DNA of 64,000 nucleotides from Fulvivirga ulvae (GCF_021389975.1 NZ_CP089981.1:3745501-3809500), one strand, 5' to 3'. Shown: positions 10,501 to 19,623, counted from the first letter of the stretch. The notes: a model not told the origin generated them from the letters alone. Made by a program: numbers and translations.

Positions 10501-11747
10501 ACTGGTTTAATTCTGCCGGTATAGCTGCATCGCCCGGAGGGCAAACCATTGGTTGGGAAGGGGGAACCGAAGAGTGGAAAAAAGCCCGGATTTCTTTAGA
10601 TGCTGTAAAAGAAAAAGCTGGAGGTAAACCGGTAAGGTTTAGAATAGCATTTGCAAGTCTTCAACTTGGTGAGGGAAGAGAAAATAATTATGATGGGTTT
10701 GCTTTTGATAATTTTGCCATCAGGGAGAGAAACAGAATGATCGTTCTTGAACATTTCACCAACGTGGGAGCGGAGGGTAATGAAGCAGAAAATAACTACA
10801 TAGATGATTTTGCCAATGCACGCCCTCTTGAATCAGTGAAAATTGAATACCATACCTCATATCCCGCTTCGGATCCGGTTTATTTGCTCAACAAGTCTGA
10901 TCAAAGTGCGCATGCTCTTGAGTATGGTGTAAATGATGTTCCAAGAACTGTAATGGACGGTATATTTGGCGTGAAGTATAGAAACGACCCTTTCAGTGAA
11001 GACGAATGGGGAAAGGATGAGTATGCAAAACGGACCATTATTGATGCACCATTTAATTTGATTATTTCAGATACCGTAGTAACGGACGGTGCCAACCAGG
11101 GCAGGGAAGGGGAAGGCCTGAAAATTGATGTTGAAATTGTAAAGAATCCAACTGTTGATACCATTTTTTCTCCGCTTGTGCTGGAAATAGGCATACTACA
11201 AAAGAGTTTCGAAGCCAATGGAAGAACTTTTCATAATGTACTAAGAAAACTTTTGCCGGATGCTTCAGGGACATATATCTATAATGATTGGTTGCCAAAT
11301 GATTTATCTCGTACAGAAACAGTTACTGAATATTGGAGCCCTGATTTTACTTATAATCCGACTGATACTTTCTTGATTGTTGCTTATGTTCATGACACCC
11401 ATTTATCCCGGACACGAACAAAGGAGATTTATCAGGGTGCATACAAACAAATTAAAATAATGCCACCCAATGCTGCGGTTACCGGTATGAACGATAACCG
11501 GTATGATCAATTTAAGATTTATCCAAACCCTACCGAAGGTGATGTAATGCTTGTATTTGATCAGCCTTTAATTGAAGACGGGCCAATAAGAGTTTACTCG
11601 TCATCAGGTCTGTGCGTATACGATGGTCATATTGTGAAAGGAATGAAATCTTTTAAAATCCCGATGGGAGAGTATCCGGCTGGTCTTTACTTTGTTACCT
11701 TTTATGCACAAGGGCAAATGATCAGGCGCTCGGTTGTACATCGTTGA
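7551..11747 (+). CDS. Large T9SS-sorted surface protein with PKD and Omp28-like regions
   Basis: Secreted protein of 1398 residues. A signal peptide ends at VFSTA. Repeated beta-sandwich regions follow, including an Ig-like stretch near 45-135 and a PKD-like domain near 765-855. An Omp28-related domain starts near 1062 (MIVLEHFTNVGAEG, then KIEYHTSYPASDPVY and NDVPRTVMDGIFG). The last 75 residues are a T9SS type A sorting domain (FKIYPNPTEGDVMLVFDQ ... GLYFVTFYAQGQM). It should cross the outer membrane by T9SS and stay on the surface or be released. In most Omp28-like domains the first strand leads into a CxxC pair; here that position reads AEGN, so a thiol redox role is unlikely. It forms an operon with the FISUMP lipoprotein. 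Confidence 0.88.
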   Translation: MAKFLLLISFCFLFSVKVFSTAPKVDSTATEPLEGTKIPVRHNEIAIPYDQFLRNLDDSAINDNNADNLISVTLNGQVINTGFDVTINPPKRKFTISFNDLLSPNSNYSITVDSVENNSNEPSGIFTLNFTTGGLSSIDNITASNKVCVGGTANLATIIIREGFEGNFYDENGQNSHQDLKLTLPSGFSFDSGGGSITVNNGNDSDIVVDNTSFGYENFGGVDVLFIGFEHGDVSGADYLDIIKLSGIKVNVAGNVAPGTYNITLANVDFSYPGLSVNDVVGFITVRANETVSLSHNGAGNASSVTICGGDEVIFTPSGGTDPYKFYKEGSATVLGTGTTFASSSLQDGDKIYAVSSGSNTTCVGTSASITVTVTSSTPPVITLTDLVTNQTSTVQDGQTFAIPVTSVGMGLSADQTGSFSGIGVQNGDEFLTNNVGKKPGLYEITFYNDQPCKPDVVFTFEVFDNSRTQILGLQNNGICYDAVNLIPIGWLGEGVEGDLMSITSTPNILTGSLNSDYNGGLSSGYFIDPDMVRNALQVGEEVVMNITYEDNNAIVQSVEQTIDVQGIPDLEIVLAGELPLEESYCEDASSIKIVGNPLGTNDVVKTFSILDLDQPAPDVNNAVPLTDLTFFFNSADAPNGTPAENILTYNNDKGYVIVYEYVSEFGCVAEMTDTIRVVPLPAPLSADPLQFDFCMGDDVGFIKIDKPDTVDITWYNSQGFLLAVADSLDPGVNTSFPDVFDFSVRPRNADIGCIGPATAVSIRVGEFPQANFTFFSNCSEDNRVTFNSSKSLGGSALRDSIQNVYWNFHDPDSLAQVDGHLVSHEFPGGGVYEAALVVETALGCADTLSQFVSVYEIMDAAVNNKVYLETFNLDGGGWISTRENDNANGLATNSSWQITEINNSPAWVTANDITGVFNDNEDSWVESPCFNLDIWDKPKIDVDIRHFTDKFEGTTLQYTISDNAVASEEVQWQTLGEIEGGINWFNSAGIAASPGGQTIGWEGGTEEWKKARISLDAVKEKAGGKPVRFRIAFASLQLGEGRENNYDGFAFDNFAIRERNRMIVLEHFTNVGAEGNEAENNYIDDFANARPLESVKIEYHTSYPASDPVYLLNKSDQSAHALEYGVNDVPRTVMDGIFGVKYRNDPFSEDEWGKDEYAKRTIIDAPFNLIISDTVVTDGANQGREGEGLKIDVEIVKNPTVDTIFSPLVLEIGILQKSFEANGRTFHNVLRKLLPDASGTYIYNDWLPNDLSRTETVTEYWSPDFTYNPTDTFLIVAYVHDTHLSRTRTKEIYQGAYKQIKIMPPNAAVTGMNDNRYDQFKIYPNPTEGDVMLVFDQPLIEDGPIRVYSSSGLCVYDGHIVKGMKSFKIPMGEYPAGLYFVTFYAQGQMIRRSVVHR

Positions 11748-11797
11748 GGTATTATGAGGTAGGTTGGGGTTGCGAGGAAGGTGGCAGCAGGAACATA

Positions 11798-14700
11798 CTA
11801 CTCCTTCACGACCTTCCTGTAAAAAGTACGGCCCTTAGTCTGTACTTTGATGAGGTAAGTGCCATCAGGAAGCTCTTCGAGGTTTATTTGATTTTCATGC
11901 GTAGGTACTTTTATAAGCAATTGTCCCCCGGTGGTAAGCACTTCTATTTCTGCATCACCTCGATTGGATATGTTTACACGTCCGGTAGTGGGGTTAGGAT
12001 ATAGCTTGATCTGGCTGAATGGTTCATCATAAAAGCCACTTACTACCTCCAGGATAACCGGATGCGAAATGGAGTCCTGACAATCCATATTATCCTTTAC
12101 ATATAGCTCAAGCTTGTAATTGCCTGTTTGGGTTACTTTTATATCAGGCTCAGCTGCTAAGCTTACCGTGTCGCCTTCTATTACCCAGGCATATGATGTC
12201 GCTCCCGTACTGTTGTTTGTTATGATCGTTGAGCCTCCTTCCGGAATATAAACTGCACTAAATTCCGCTTTCAGTTTACTGACATTGACCTTTATTTCTG
12301 TGGCGGTACTTTCTTTCAGACTATCTATATTTGTTATGTATATTGAAGTATCTGATACAATCTGATCTAGTTTAATGGAGGAACCTTTATGCTGAAGCTC
12401 CATAAGCCCTGAGTCACTATAGAAATAGAATACCTGTCCGGAGTCAGGGGAGATGGTTACACTGCCTTCCTTGCAAATATCATGTATCTGGCTAGTCGGA
12501 CTCGGACTTATTGTCGGTATAATTTCTTCTGTAAGAGAGTCGAGGCAGCTATTTAAATCTTCAGCTATAAGCATAACCTCAAAGGAACTGAGGTCGCTGT
12601 AGTTAAAACTTAAGTCGCCTCCCACTTTAGCCAGACTATTATCAACTAACCAATAGTACAAAGCCTCATTTTCACTTTTACTGGTGAAGTGCAACAAGTT
12701 TTTCTGGTTCAGATTAAGAGTATCTATGGAGTAGGTGAAGTCAGCTTTTACTTTACTTGTATAAATATTCACTTTTTTGGGGTTGCTTTCATACAGAGAG
12801 TCAACACTTGTAATATAAAATGCCGTATCCGAGTAAATATCCCCGGAAGAGAAGCTCGTTCCGCTAAATATTTCATTTGTAAGAAGGGCATCAGCGTATA
12901 CCTTTAGCAGAGTAGCATTGGTGGCCGACAGGGTTACACTTTCACCTTTGCAGATATTTTGGTTATTGATGTTTGGTTTGTTGCTTTTGTAGGCCACTTT
13001 AAGATTCTTTGAAGTCATTTCTGTACACCCCAGATCATTAGTCGCAGTCAACTGAATAGTATAAGATCCTGTTTCGGGGAAATTCATTATTGGGTTTTTT
13101 ACTGTAGCAGTATAACCATTATCAAAGTCCCACTGCCATGCAACAGCATCCTGGCTGTTATCCGTTATACTTACGGTCGTCTTTCCTGTTTCATCTAGTA
13201 ATAGGGGGGAGGGTGATATTGAAAAGTCAGTATTTACAAGCTTTGGCGCAGCTATTACTCGTACCAAATCACCATCAAAGGCTTTATCTTTGTTAATGGC
13301 ATAATAGGTCTGCGGAGTACTCACTATAGGGGTACTATAAGAAGTACCGGTGGTAAGCAGGTTACTCAGATTTATATCGCTATAGAATTCATATATATCA
13401 CCTTGAGGTGGATCTATTATCGTTGAGGTATTAAGACAGGTATAGGCAGTGTAAAGCAGAGGAGGTGAGTTAAGGTACTCCTGATACTTGGCCTGGGCCT
13501 GAAGTACTGAATTTTGTAAGTCCGACAAAGAATTGCCGGCTACTACAGCGATTGCGACCTTCTCACTCTTATTAATATCAAGACTCGTGATGGTGCCACC
13601 TAACACATGAGACACATCATTGCCATTATTAACTACTCCTGCACTTGTATGGCCTATGCCTTGCGAGACCAGGCTATACTTTTTACTGTCAGTAATTGAC
13701 GTTGATATATCCGCAATGTTACCATTAAAGTTTTTATTGTTAATGGCAAAGTATATAGGATCTTGATTGCTTAAAAGCGCCAGACCAGCGTATAATGTAT
13801 CGCTTGCCGGATCTCTGACATATCCAAGGTTATGTGCGGCATCCCAGTCAGCCTTGTTAAAATCTTTACTGTTCAGATTCCAATCCGCAAAGATGGCCGT
13901 ATGCAAATCCGACAAAGGACTGGTACCTGTATTAGTTATACGGTATTCCAGAATTTTGAAATTGTCTTCTGCAGGTGTTTCCCACGACAATGTTTTTTGC
14001 TCAACTATTATGTCAAGGTTGTCGGACTCATGCAAAAAGGTATTTCGTGCATCGAAATCAGCTACAGAATTATTGTAGAATTTAATGTTTTTATAAGCCG
14101 TAAAATCTTTTGAACGCTCATGAACGGCTAAAAATACCGGAGCGTTGTCAGCCACGGTAGTTGGACTCAAAGCATTGATAACCCCAATATTTTCAAGGAT
14201 CTTAGTACCTTTAAAAGTGATTCCTACACCGTTAAGTTTTCCGTCTTTGTTATAACCAAGATTACCATTGCTACCTACCGTAATACCCAGGTTGCCTGAG
14301 TTTAGTGTGATATAATCAGGCGAACTTTTGATTTTAAAATATTGAAAATCAGTGTATGCACCATCATTAAAATCTACCCGGAAGTAAATATCCTGTTCCG
14401 GAGGTAGATTATTATGAAGCAGGACCATAAACGGAGAACCAGTATTTGTCTTAGTGCCTAAAGTCTGAATTGTACCAAGTTTAAATTCACCGTCCAGTAT
14501 GGTCACATAAGGAGAAGGACTGGACAAAGTAGCTGTTGCAGAAGCGGTGGTTTTAGAAAGGTAGTTGGTCAGTTCAGTTGTGATTGTGAGCGTATCGCCA
14601 TAAAATGCGTAGCTTCCGGATCCATTGTTGTAATCAAAACCGGTAATCCTTACAGAGGGTGAAAGATTATCAGTAAGTGCATTGAGCATATTTAGCCGGC

Positions 14701-16009
14701 CTTTTCCCATTTGTCCTGTAAAAGGTTGGTTGGCAGGCTTATCATAAATATTATCTGCTGTCACGCGAACACGCTCCATAATCTGCTGGGCCGTAAGATC
14801 AGGAAATCTTGCTCTTAAAAGTGCCAGTGTCCCTGCTACTAAAGGAGAAGAAAGAGAGGTTCCGAGACTGAAGCCATACGAATTACCTTTTCGGGAGCTG
14901 TAAACGTTCTGGCCGGGCGCCACAATATCAATATTATGGCTGTAGGTTGACCATGCAGGTTTTTCGTCAAAAATAGTTGTAGCACCAACAGATATCACAT
15001 TATCGTATGAAGCCGGATAAAAGTCCAGAAAATCGTTCGTATTGCCTGCTGCAGCCACTATGGCAGCATTCTTTTCCAGTACGGCATAATTGATAATATC
15101 CTGACCAAATTGCGAGTATGAATTGGGGCTGCCCCATGAAAGGTTGATTACCTGACAGCCCAGATCCGCCGCCAGAGCTATAGCTTCATAGCCCTTGCTG
15201 AAAGATCCGAAACCACTAAGAAATATCTTTATAGGCATTAATCTCGACTTATAACCGGTGCCCGCAATTCCGGTTTCATTATTTGTGGTTGCGGATGAGA
15301 GCCCGCTGACCAGTAAGCCATGCTCGTCGGTATCCGATTCCGGAATGTTGTCATTATTTGCAATGTCCCAACCCTGGAAGTTATCGACCAGTCCGTCTCC
15401 ATCGTCATCTACACCATTGATGGGGTCCTGATAATTGTAGCTTATATTGTCTTTAATGTCTTCATGGTTGAGTTCGGTACCCGTGTCCAGAACGGCAATC
15501 ACTACCGTTGTATCACCTTGTTCTATAGTCCATGCATCATAAGCATTGATTACACTAAGATAAGTTTGTCTGCCTATACCCGGTTTGGCTTCCGGGTCGT
15601 TCGGGATAAGGAGTGGTCTATGATTAAAATATGGTTCAGCATATATAACTTCATCATATTTCAGTAAATCATTGATCACATCGATAACTTTTTGTCCGGG
15701 TTCAATAGTGATACGATAGATATTCGACAGTGGATGAGGTTTTTCTCCTGCTACTCTGGCGGTCGGACTGATGTCTCTAATATAAGAAAGCGCCGGTTCA
15801 ATGCTGGTGATGCGGTTTTTTTCGAAAGCAGGGAGTGATTTCAATGAAGCTTCCCCACCTCTGGCACTGGCAATGGAGGAAGATTTTAGCCTGACAATAA
15901 TAACAGAGGGATCATACTCCTGCTGGTCTGACAAAGTATATACTCTTTGCTGGCTGAAGGAGTAAAGTGAAACGAATAAGTATAAAAAAAATAGTATAAA
16001 ATACTTCAA
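11798..16009 (-). CDS. T9SS-sorted subtilisin-like (S8) serine protease
   Basis: Secreted protease of 1403 residues. After the signal peptide comes an inhibitor-like propeptide (about 25-130). The S8 catalytic domain has Asp in VIAVLDTGTELNHEDI, His in DEHGLLVSGL, the oxyanion Asn in AAAGNTNDF and Ser in GTSLSSPLVAGTLALL. The second His of the usual HGTHVAG motif is Leu; the catalytic His is kept. The C-terminal half carries beta-sandwich domains: a PKD-like unit (WQWDFDNGYTATVKNP) and three related segments with a YSD...SDTSIYIT-type pattern. The protein ends in a T9SS type A sorting domain (IKLYPNPTTGRVNISNRG ... YRKVVKE). It is expected on the cell surface or in the medium and is likely a protein-degrading or maturation enzyme. 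It converges on the preceding T9SS gene with 50 bp between the stops. Confidence 0.93.
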   Translation of the reverse strand: MKYFILFFLYLFVSLYSFSQQRVYTLSDQQEYDPSVIIVRLKSSSIASARGGEASLKSLPAFEKNRITSIEPALSYIRDISPTARVAGEKPHPLSNIYRITIEPGQKVIDVINDLLKYDEVIYAEPYFNHRPLLIPNDPEAKPGIGRQTYLSVINAYDAWTIEQGDTTVVIAVLDTGTELNHEDIKDNISYNYQDPINGVDDDGDGLVDNFQGWDIANNDNIPESDTDEHGLLVSGLSSATTNNETGIAGTGYKSRLMPIKIFLSGFGSFSKGYEAIALAADLGCQVINLSWGSPNSYSQFGQDIINYAVLEKNAAIVAAAGNTNDFLDFYPASYDNVISVGATTIFDEKPAWSTYSHNIDIVAPGQNVYSSRKGNSYGFSLGTSLSSPLVAGTLALLRARFPDLTAQQIMERVRVTADNIYDKPANQPFTGQMGKGRLNMLNALTDNLSPSVRITGFDYNNGSGSYAFYGDTLTITTELTNYLSKTTASATATLSSPSPYVTILDGEFKLGTIQTLGTKTNTGSPFMVLLHNNLPPEQDIYFRVDFNDGAYTDFQYFKIKSSPDYITLNSGNLGITVGSNGNLGYNKDGKLNGVGITFKGTKILENIGVINALSPTTVADNAPVFLAVHERSKDFTAYKNIKFYNNSVADFDARNTFLHESDNLDIIVEQKTLSWETPAEDNFKILEYRITNTGTSPLSDLHTAIFADWNLNSKDFNKADWDAAHNLGYVRDPASDTLYAGLALLSNQDPIYFAINNKNFNGNIADISTSITDSKKYSLVSQGIGHTSAGVVNNGNDVSHVLGGTITSLDINKSEKVAIAVVAGNSLSDLQNSVLQAQAKYQEYLNSPPLLYTAYTCLNTSTIIDPPQGDIYEFYSDINLSNLLTTGTSYSTPIVSTPQTYYAINKDKAFDGDLVRVIAAPKLVNTDFSISPSPLLLDETGKTTVSITDNSQDAVAWQWDFDNGYTATVKNPIMNFPETGSYTIQLTATNDLGCTEMTSKNLKVAYKSNKPNINNQNICKGESVTLSATNATLLKVYADALLTNEIFSGTSFSSGDIYSDTAFYITSVDSLYESNPKKVNIYTSKVKADFTYSIDTLNLNQKNLLHFTSKSENEALYYWLVDNSLAKVGGDLSFNYSDLSSFEVMLIAEDLNSCLDSLTEEIIPTISPSPTSQIHDICKEGSVTISPDSGQVFYFYSDSGLMELQHKGSSIKLDQIVSDTSIYITNIDSLKESTATEIKVNVSKLKAEFSAVYIPEGGSTIITNNSTGATSYAWVIEGDTVSLAAEPDIKVTQTGNYKLELYVKDNMDCQDSISHPVILEVVSGFYDEPFSQIKLYPNPTTGRVNISNRGDAEIEVLTTGGQLLIKVPTHENQINLEELPDGTYLIKVQTKGRTFYRKVVKE

Positions 16010-16177
16010 TCTTTGGGCTTGTTAATTCTTCTATTAATATGGTAAAAAATACTAAGGTAAACCAGAAAAGTTTGGTTCCTCTTATTATTAAATCATTTAA
16101 AAAATAGGTCAATAAAGCTTATATTCGCTCCACAATCGTTTCACCATAGCTTAATAATAATTCAAATATTCAATACC

Positions 16178-17845
16178 ATGAGTTTATTCGAAAAACATAA
16201 AGATATTTTAAATAAATCTATTGAAGCTCTTCATAAAAGAGGTTTTTTTGCAGCCTATCCTGAACACCCTTCACCACAAGTGTATGGAGAAACTGCGGAC
16301 GAAGACGGGCGTAAGAAATTTCAGGGCTCAATGGGTAAGAAATTTGAGGAGCTACAGCAAGGTGCCGCTGCAAACTGGGTAGGAGTGGAAGAGTCGCCCT
16401 ACCTTCAGGAGGCGCTCAATATTCAATACCCCGCATACCCTATTGAAACCCTGGTAGAAAATGCAAATAAAGCCTTCCACCAATGGAGGAAAGTAGATGT
16501 TGAGGATAGAGCGGGAATATTGATTGAGTCACTAGAGAGGATAAAAGAGCGCTTTTTTGAAATAGCCTACGCTACCATGCATACCACCGGACAAGGCTAT
16601 ATGATGGCTTTTCAGGCTTCGGGACCGCATGCTGCAGACAGGGCACTTGAGGCTATAGCAACAGGGTACGAGGAGCTGAAAAGGTTTCCAAGCGGGGTTA
16701 TATGGGATAAGCCCATGGGCAAATACAATATTAAACTGGATAAAGAATGGAGAGCAGTGCCTAAAGGAATAGGACTTGTTATAGGCTGTTCGACTTTTCC
16801 TACCTGGAATTCAGTACCCGGAATATATGCAAGTCTGATCACGGGAAATCCGGTAATTGTAAAACCTCATCCCGGGGCAATTTTGCCTATAGCCATTTTT
16901 GTTGCGGAGATTCAGAAAGTACTTGTTGAAAACAATCTTGACCCTAACATTTGTCAACTGGCTGTTGATAGCTACGACAAAATGATCTCCAAAGACCTTG
17001 CGGAGCACAAAGATGTTAAAGTGATTGACTTTACAGGTAACTCGGAGTTTGGAAGCTACCTTGAAAGGCTGGAGGGAAAAGCTGTATTTACAGAGAAGAC
17101 AGGTGTTAATTCTGCTATTCTGGATTCTGTTGACGATGTAGATAAAGTGGCTGCCAATCTGGCTTTCTCATTGACACTGTATTCAGGACAAATGTGTACC
17201 GCACCACAGAACTTTTATATTCCCAAAGACGGTATTAACACACCCAATGGTAAGGTCAGTTTTGATGAATTCGCTCAAAAGCTTGTAGATAATATTAACG
17301 GGTTGGTAGATAACCCAAAGGCAGGGCCGTTTGTGTTAGGTACTATACAAAATAAGAGGACATGTGACCGGGTAGATGAAGCCAAAAACATGGGAGGAAA
17401 AGTATGGCTGGAGTCGCGAAGTATTGAAAACCCAATGTTTAAAAACGCAAGAATCTCAACCCCGGTACTAATTGAAGTAGATGCGGCTGATAAAGAAAAA
17501 TTCAGCAAGGAACTCTTTGGACCGATAGGCTTACTCATTAAAACAAATGATACTGACCACTCCGTTGCTTTGGCCAGAGAGATGGCTTTAGATCATGGAG
17601 CAATCTCTTGTGGTGCCTATACCAATGATCCGGATGTAAAGGAAAAAATAGCAGATGAAATGGCTCTTGCAGCTACACCGGTGTCATTTAACCTGGTGGG
17701 AGGTATTTATATGAACCAAAACGCAGGCTTTAGCGATTTCCATGTCACGGGAGGGAACCCTGCCGGTAATGCTTCTTTCACTAACCCTGAGTATGTGGTT
17801 AAAAGGTTTACCTGGGTGGGTCACAGAGAGCCTGCGAAGGTTTAG
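16178..17845 (+). CDS. paaN: PaaN-type aldehyde dehydrogenase (phenylacetate degradation)
   Basis: Aldehyde dehydrogenase superfamily protein of 555 residues that resembles PaaN, a dehydrogenase linked to the phenylacetyl-CoA ring-cleavage pathway. The N-terminal part (KRGFFAAYPEHPSPQVYGE) is typical of this subgroup. The NAD(P)-binding region includes GLVIGCSTFPTWNSVPGIY, and the catalytic Cys lies in LYSGQMCTAPQNFY. No other paa genes (paaABCDE, paaK) are in the window, so the substrate may differ. A strong terminator follows 30 bp after the stop. Confidence 0.88.
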   Translation: MSLFEKHKDILNKSIEALHKRGFFAAYPEHPSPQVYGETADEDGRKKFQGSMGKKFEELQQGAAANWVGVEESPYLQEALNIQYPAYPIETLVENANKAFHQWRKVDVEDRAGILIESLERIKERFFEIAYATMHTTGQGYMMAFQASGPHAADRALEAIATGYEELKRFPSGVIWDKPMGKYNIKLDKEWRAVPKGIGLVIGCSTFPTWNSVPGIYASLITGNPVIVKPHPGAILPIAIFVAEIQKVLVENNLDPNICQLAVDSYDKMISKDLAEHKDVKVIDFTGNSEFGSYLERLEGKAVFTEKTGVNSAILDSVDDVDKVAANLAFSLTLYSGQMCTAPQNFYIPKDGINTPNGKVSFDEFAQKLVDNINGLVDNPKAGPFVLGTIQNKRTCDRVDEAKNMGGKVWLESRSIENPMFKNARISTPVLIEVDAADKEKFSKELFGPIGLLIKTNDTDHSVALAREMALDHGAISCGAYTNDPDVKEKIADEMALAATPVSFNLVGGIYMNQNAGFSDFHVTGGNPAGNASFTNPEYVVKRFTWVGHREPAKV

Positions 17846-17875
17846 ATATTTAGACATTTGGATATTAAAGTTTTG

Positions 17876-17910
17876 AGAGGCCGGGTCAGAAAGTATCCGG
17901 CCTCTTTTAT
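17876..17910 (+). terminator. Rho-independent terminator after paaN
   Basis: The perfect 9-bp stem AGAGGCCGG / CCGGCCTCT (17876-17884 and 17897-17905) is followed by a short T run. It ends the paaN transcript and makes separate transcription of the MaoC gene likely. Confidence 0.85.
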
Positions 17911-18019
17911 TAGCCGCTCTCTGAGAGATCTCTAATTGTCTTATTTTGGTTCCTTAATCCGTCACTATTTGTATCTTTATGCCCATTAAAACCAAGCATA
18001 AGAAACCATAATCTTAGCC

Positions 18020-18484
18020 ATGAATAAATTAGTAATTGGTAGCTTTGACGAGTTTGAAAAGTACCTGGGACAGGAGTTGGGGGTGTCTGATTACCTGAAA
18101 ATAACCCAGGAGCAAATCAATAAATTCGCCGAAGCTACACTTGATCCGCAATGGATACACATTGACCCCGAAAGGGCTGCTACCGAAAGCCCTTTTAAAA
18201 GCACTATAGCGCATGGGTATCTAACCCTTGCTGTTGCTCCATACCTCTGGAAACAAATAGCCGAATTTGAGAATGTTAAAATGATGATCAACTATGGCAT
18301 TGAAAAATTAAAATTCAATCAGCCTGTGCTGGTTAACAGTGAAGTAAGGCTTAGAGCCAAACTGCAATCACTGCTTAACCTTCGAGGGGTTACAAAAGCA
18401 CAATTGGATATCGAACTGGAGATAAAGGACAACAAAAAACCAGCTTTCACAGGTTCACTGATCTTTTTGTATCATTTTGAGTAG
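18020..18484 (+). CDS. MaoC family (R)-specific enoyl-CoA hydratase-like protein
   Basis: Hot-dog fold MaoC-type dehydratase, 154 residues. The hydratase-2 motif is present with catalytic Asp42 and His47 (ATLDPQWIHIDPERA), followed by STIAHGYLTLAVAPYL. Members hydrate (R)-3-hydroxyacyl-CoA/enoyl-CoA pairs. In E. coli PaaZ, an aldehyde dehydrogenase and a MaoC domain are one protein; here a PaaN-like dehydrogenase and a stand-alone MaoC protein lie side by side. The terminator between them argues against a single transcript, so a joint role is only a suggestion. Confidence 0.88.
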   Translation: MNKLVIGSFDEFEKYLGQELGVSDYLKITQEQINKFAEATLDPQWIHIDPERAATESPFKSTIAHGYLTLAVAPYLWKQIAEFENVKMMINYGIEKLKFNQPVLVNSEVRLRAKLQSLLNLRGVTKAQLDIELEIKDNKKPAFTGSLIFLYHFE

Positions 18485-18638
18485 CATTGTATAATAAACA
18501 AAAAATGATTAGGTTTGGAATAGGTTGCGAAGGGCAGCCTGTTCCCACAAAAGATAAACTCACCCTTTGCCAATAATAAATACGGTTGTTAATTTTAATT
18601 TCCGCCAGATGTGGGAGGTGGCACTTTAGGAAATTATT

Positions 18639-19166
18639 ATGCACAACTTAAAACCTGTCCGGCTAAATGAGCTAAAGCTTGAGGCCACTTTTCTTCTCAA
18701 AGACCTAACAAATAATTCGACCCAAACCGCCGGGACTTTATCAAGGTTTAAGGTAATTCCGGGCCTTTTCAATAAAGCAGATATCCTGATAACCCAAGGC
18801 AAGCATGTAAAATTAAAACATGCCTATCAGGTATTAGCTTTAGAGAGAGGCTTTAAAAGCTGGTCTGACCTTAAGCATTTTGTGGTTGAGAAAGATTGCC
18901 TGTACCGGCCGCACCTCGTCCCATATGTTCATTCCTGGTTTAAACAATACCAACCTGCAATGGAGTATCATCAAAAGCATGGAGGCTATCTGTTGGCTTT
19001 CTGGAGTGATATTATTGTTTGCGGGGAGGAATATATAAAAGGCCTGGAATTGGACGCCTGTCAGGCAGAATGGCAGGCTGTAGCCTATGACTGGGTAAGG
19101 CCTACGGATGAAATGGCCTGGCAGGTTTTAAGTGAAAAGGCAAAGTCCAACTATTTGAAATTATAA
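18639..19166 (+). CDS. Hypothetical protein
   Basis: Soluble protein of 175 residues, not assigned to a family with certainty. The segment HAYQVLALERGFKSWSDLKHF (about 63-83) resembles a short helical motif found next to glyoxalase-superfamily and ankyrin-type proteins in other bacteria, where it reads roughly HxxALexlAreyGFxsWxxLK. The C-terminal half is rich in aromatic residues (Trp, Tyr). There is no signal peptide and no membrane segment. The VOC protein gene starts 27 bp downstream on the same strand, so the two may be linked. Confidence 0.7.
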   Translation: MHNLKPVRLNELKLEATFLLKDLTNNSTQTAGTLSRFKVIPGLFNKADILITQGKHVKLKHAYQVLALERGFKSWSDLKHFVVEKDCLYRPHLVPYVHSWFKQYQPAMEYHQKHGGYLLAFWSDIIVCGEEYIKGLELDACQAEWQAVAYDWVRPTDEMAWQVLSEKAKSNYLKL

Positions 19167-19193
19167 CAAATCTCACATCAATCAATTACAGCT

Positions 19194-19583
19194 ATGAAAA
19201 ATCAAATTGGAAGAATGGTCATTCTGGTAGAAGACTATGATCAGGCACTTAATTTTTATCAATCAAACTTTGGGTTCAATATCCTTCACGATGTTACGAC
19301 AGATGTAGGTCAGCGCTTTTTACATATAGGTACTGGTAAAACGGATGCCTTAGGAATCTGGTTTTTAAAAGCGGATGGAAAAAAGGGAAAAGAAAGAATT
19401 GGTAGTCAAACGGCAGGCCAGCCTGCTTTGGTTATTTATACCGATACACTTAAGGAGCTGTATAACAAGTTAAAGGACAATGGAGTGAAAATGAAAACAG
19501 AGCTCGTGATTACCCCGGAATATAAATTTTTTCATTGCTTCGATCTATATGGCAATGAAATAGTAGTGGTTCAACTGGATTAG
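19194..19583 (+). CDS. VOC family (glyoxalase/bleomycin resistance) protein
   Basis: A 129-residue protein with the paired beta-alpha-beta-beta-beta pattern of the VOC superfamily: IGRMVILVEDYDQALNFYQ, a central GIWFLKAD strand, and the final FDLYGNEIVVVQL strand with Glu in the usual metal-ligand place. VOC proteins include lyases, dioxygenases and antibiotic-binding proteins; no specific role can be read here. It ends at a hairpin shared with the convergent TauE gene. Confidence 0.88.
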   Translation: MKNQIGRMVILVEDYDQALNFYQSNFGFNILHDVTTDVGQRFLHIGTGKTDALGIWFLKADGKKGKERIGSQTAGQPALVIYTDTLKELYNKLKDNGVKMKTELVITPEYKFFHCFDLYGNEIVVVQLD

Positions 19584-19591
19584 TATACAGG

Positions 19592-19623
19592 GTGCTTTAA
19601 AAGACCAATAGCTTTTAAGGCAC
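19592..19623. terminator. Hairpin between convergent genes
   Basis: GTGCTTTAAAAG (19592-19603) pairs with CTTTTAAGGCAC (19612-19623) with one mismatch, placed between the VOC and TauE stop codons. No long T tract follows on either strand, so termination is inferred from position. Confidence 0.5.
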
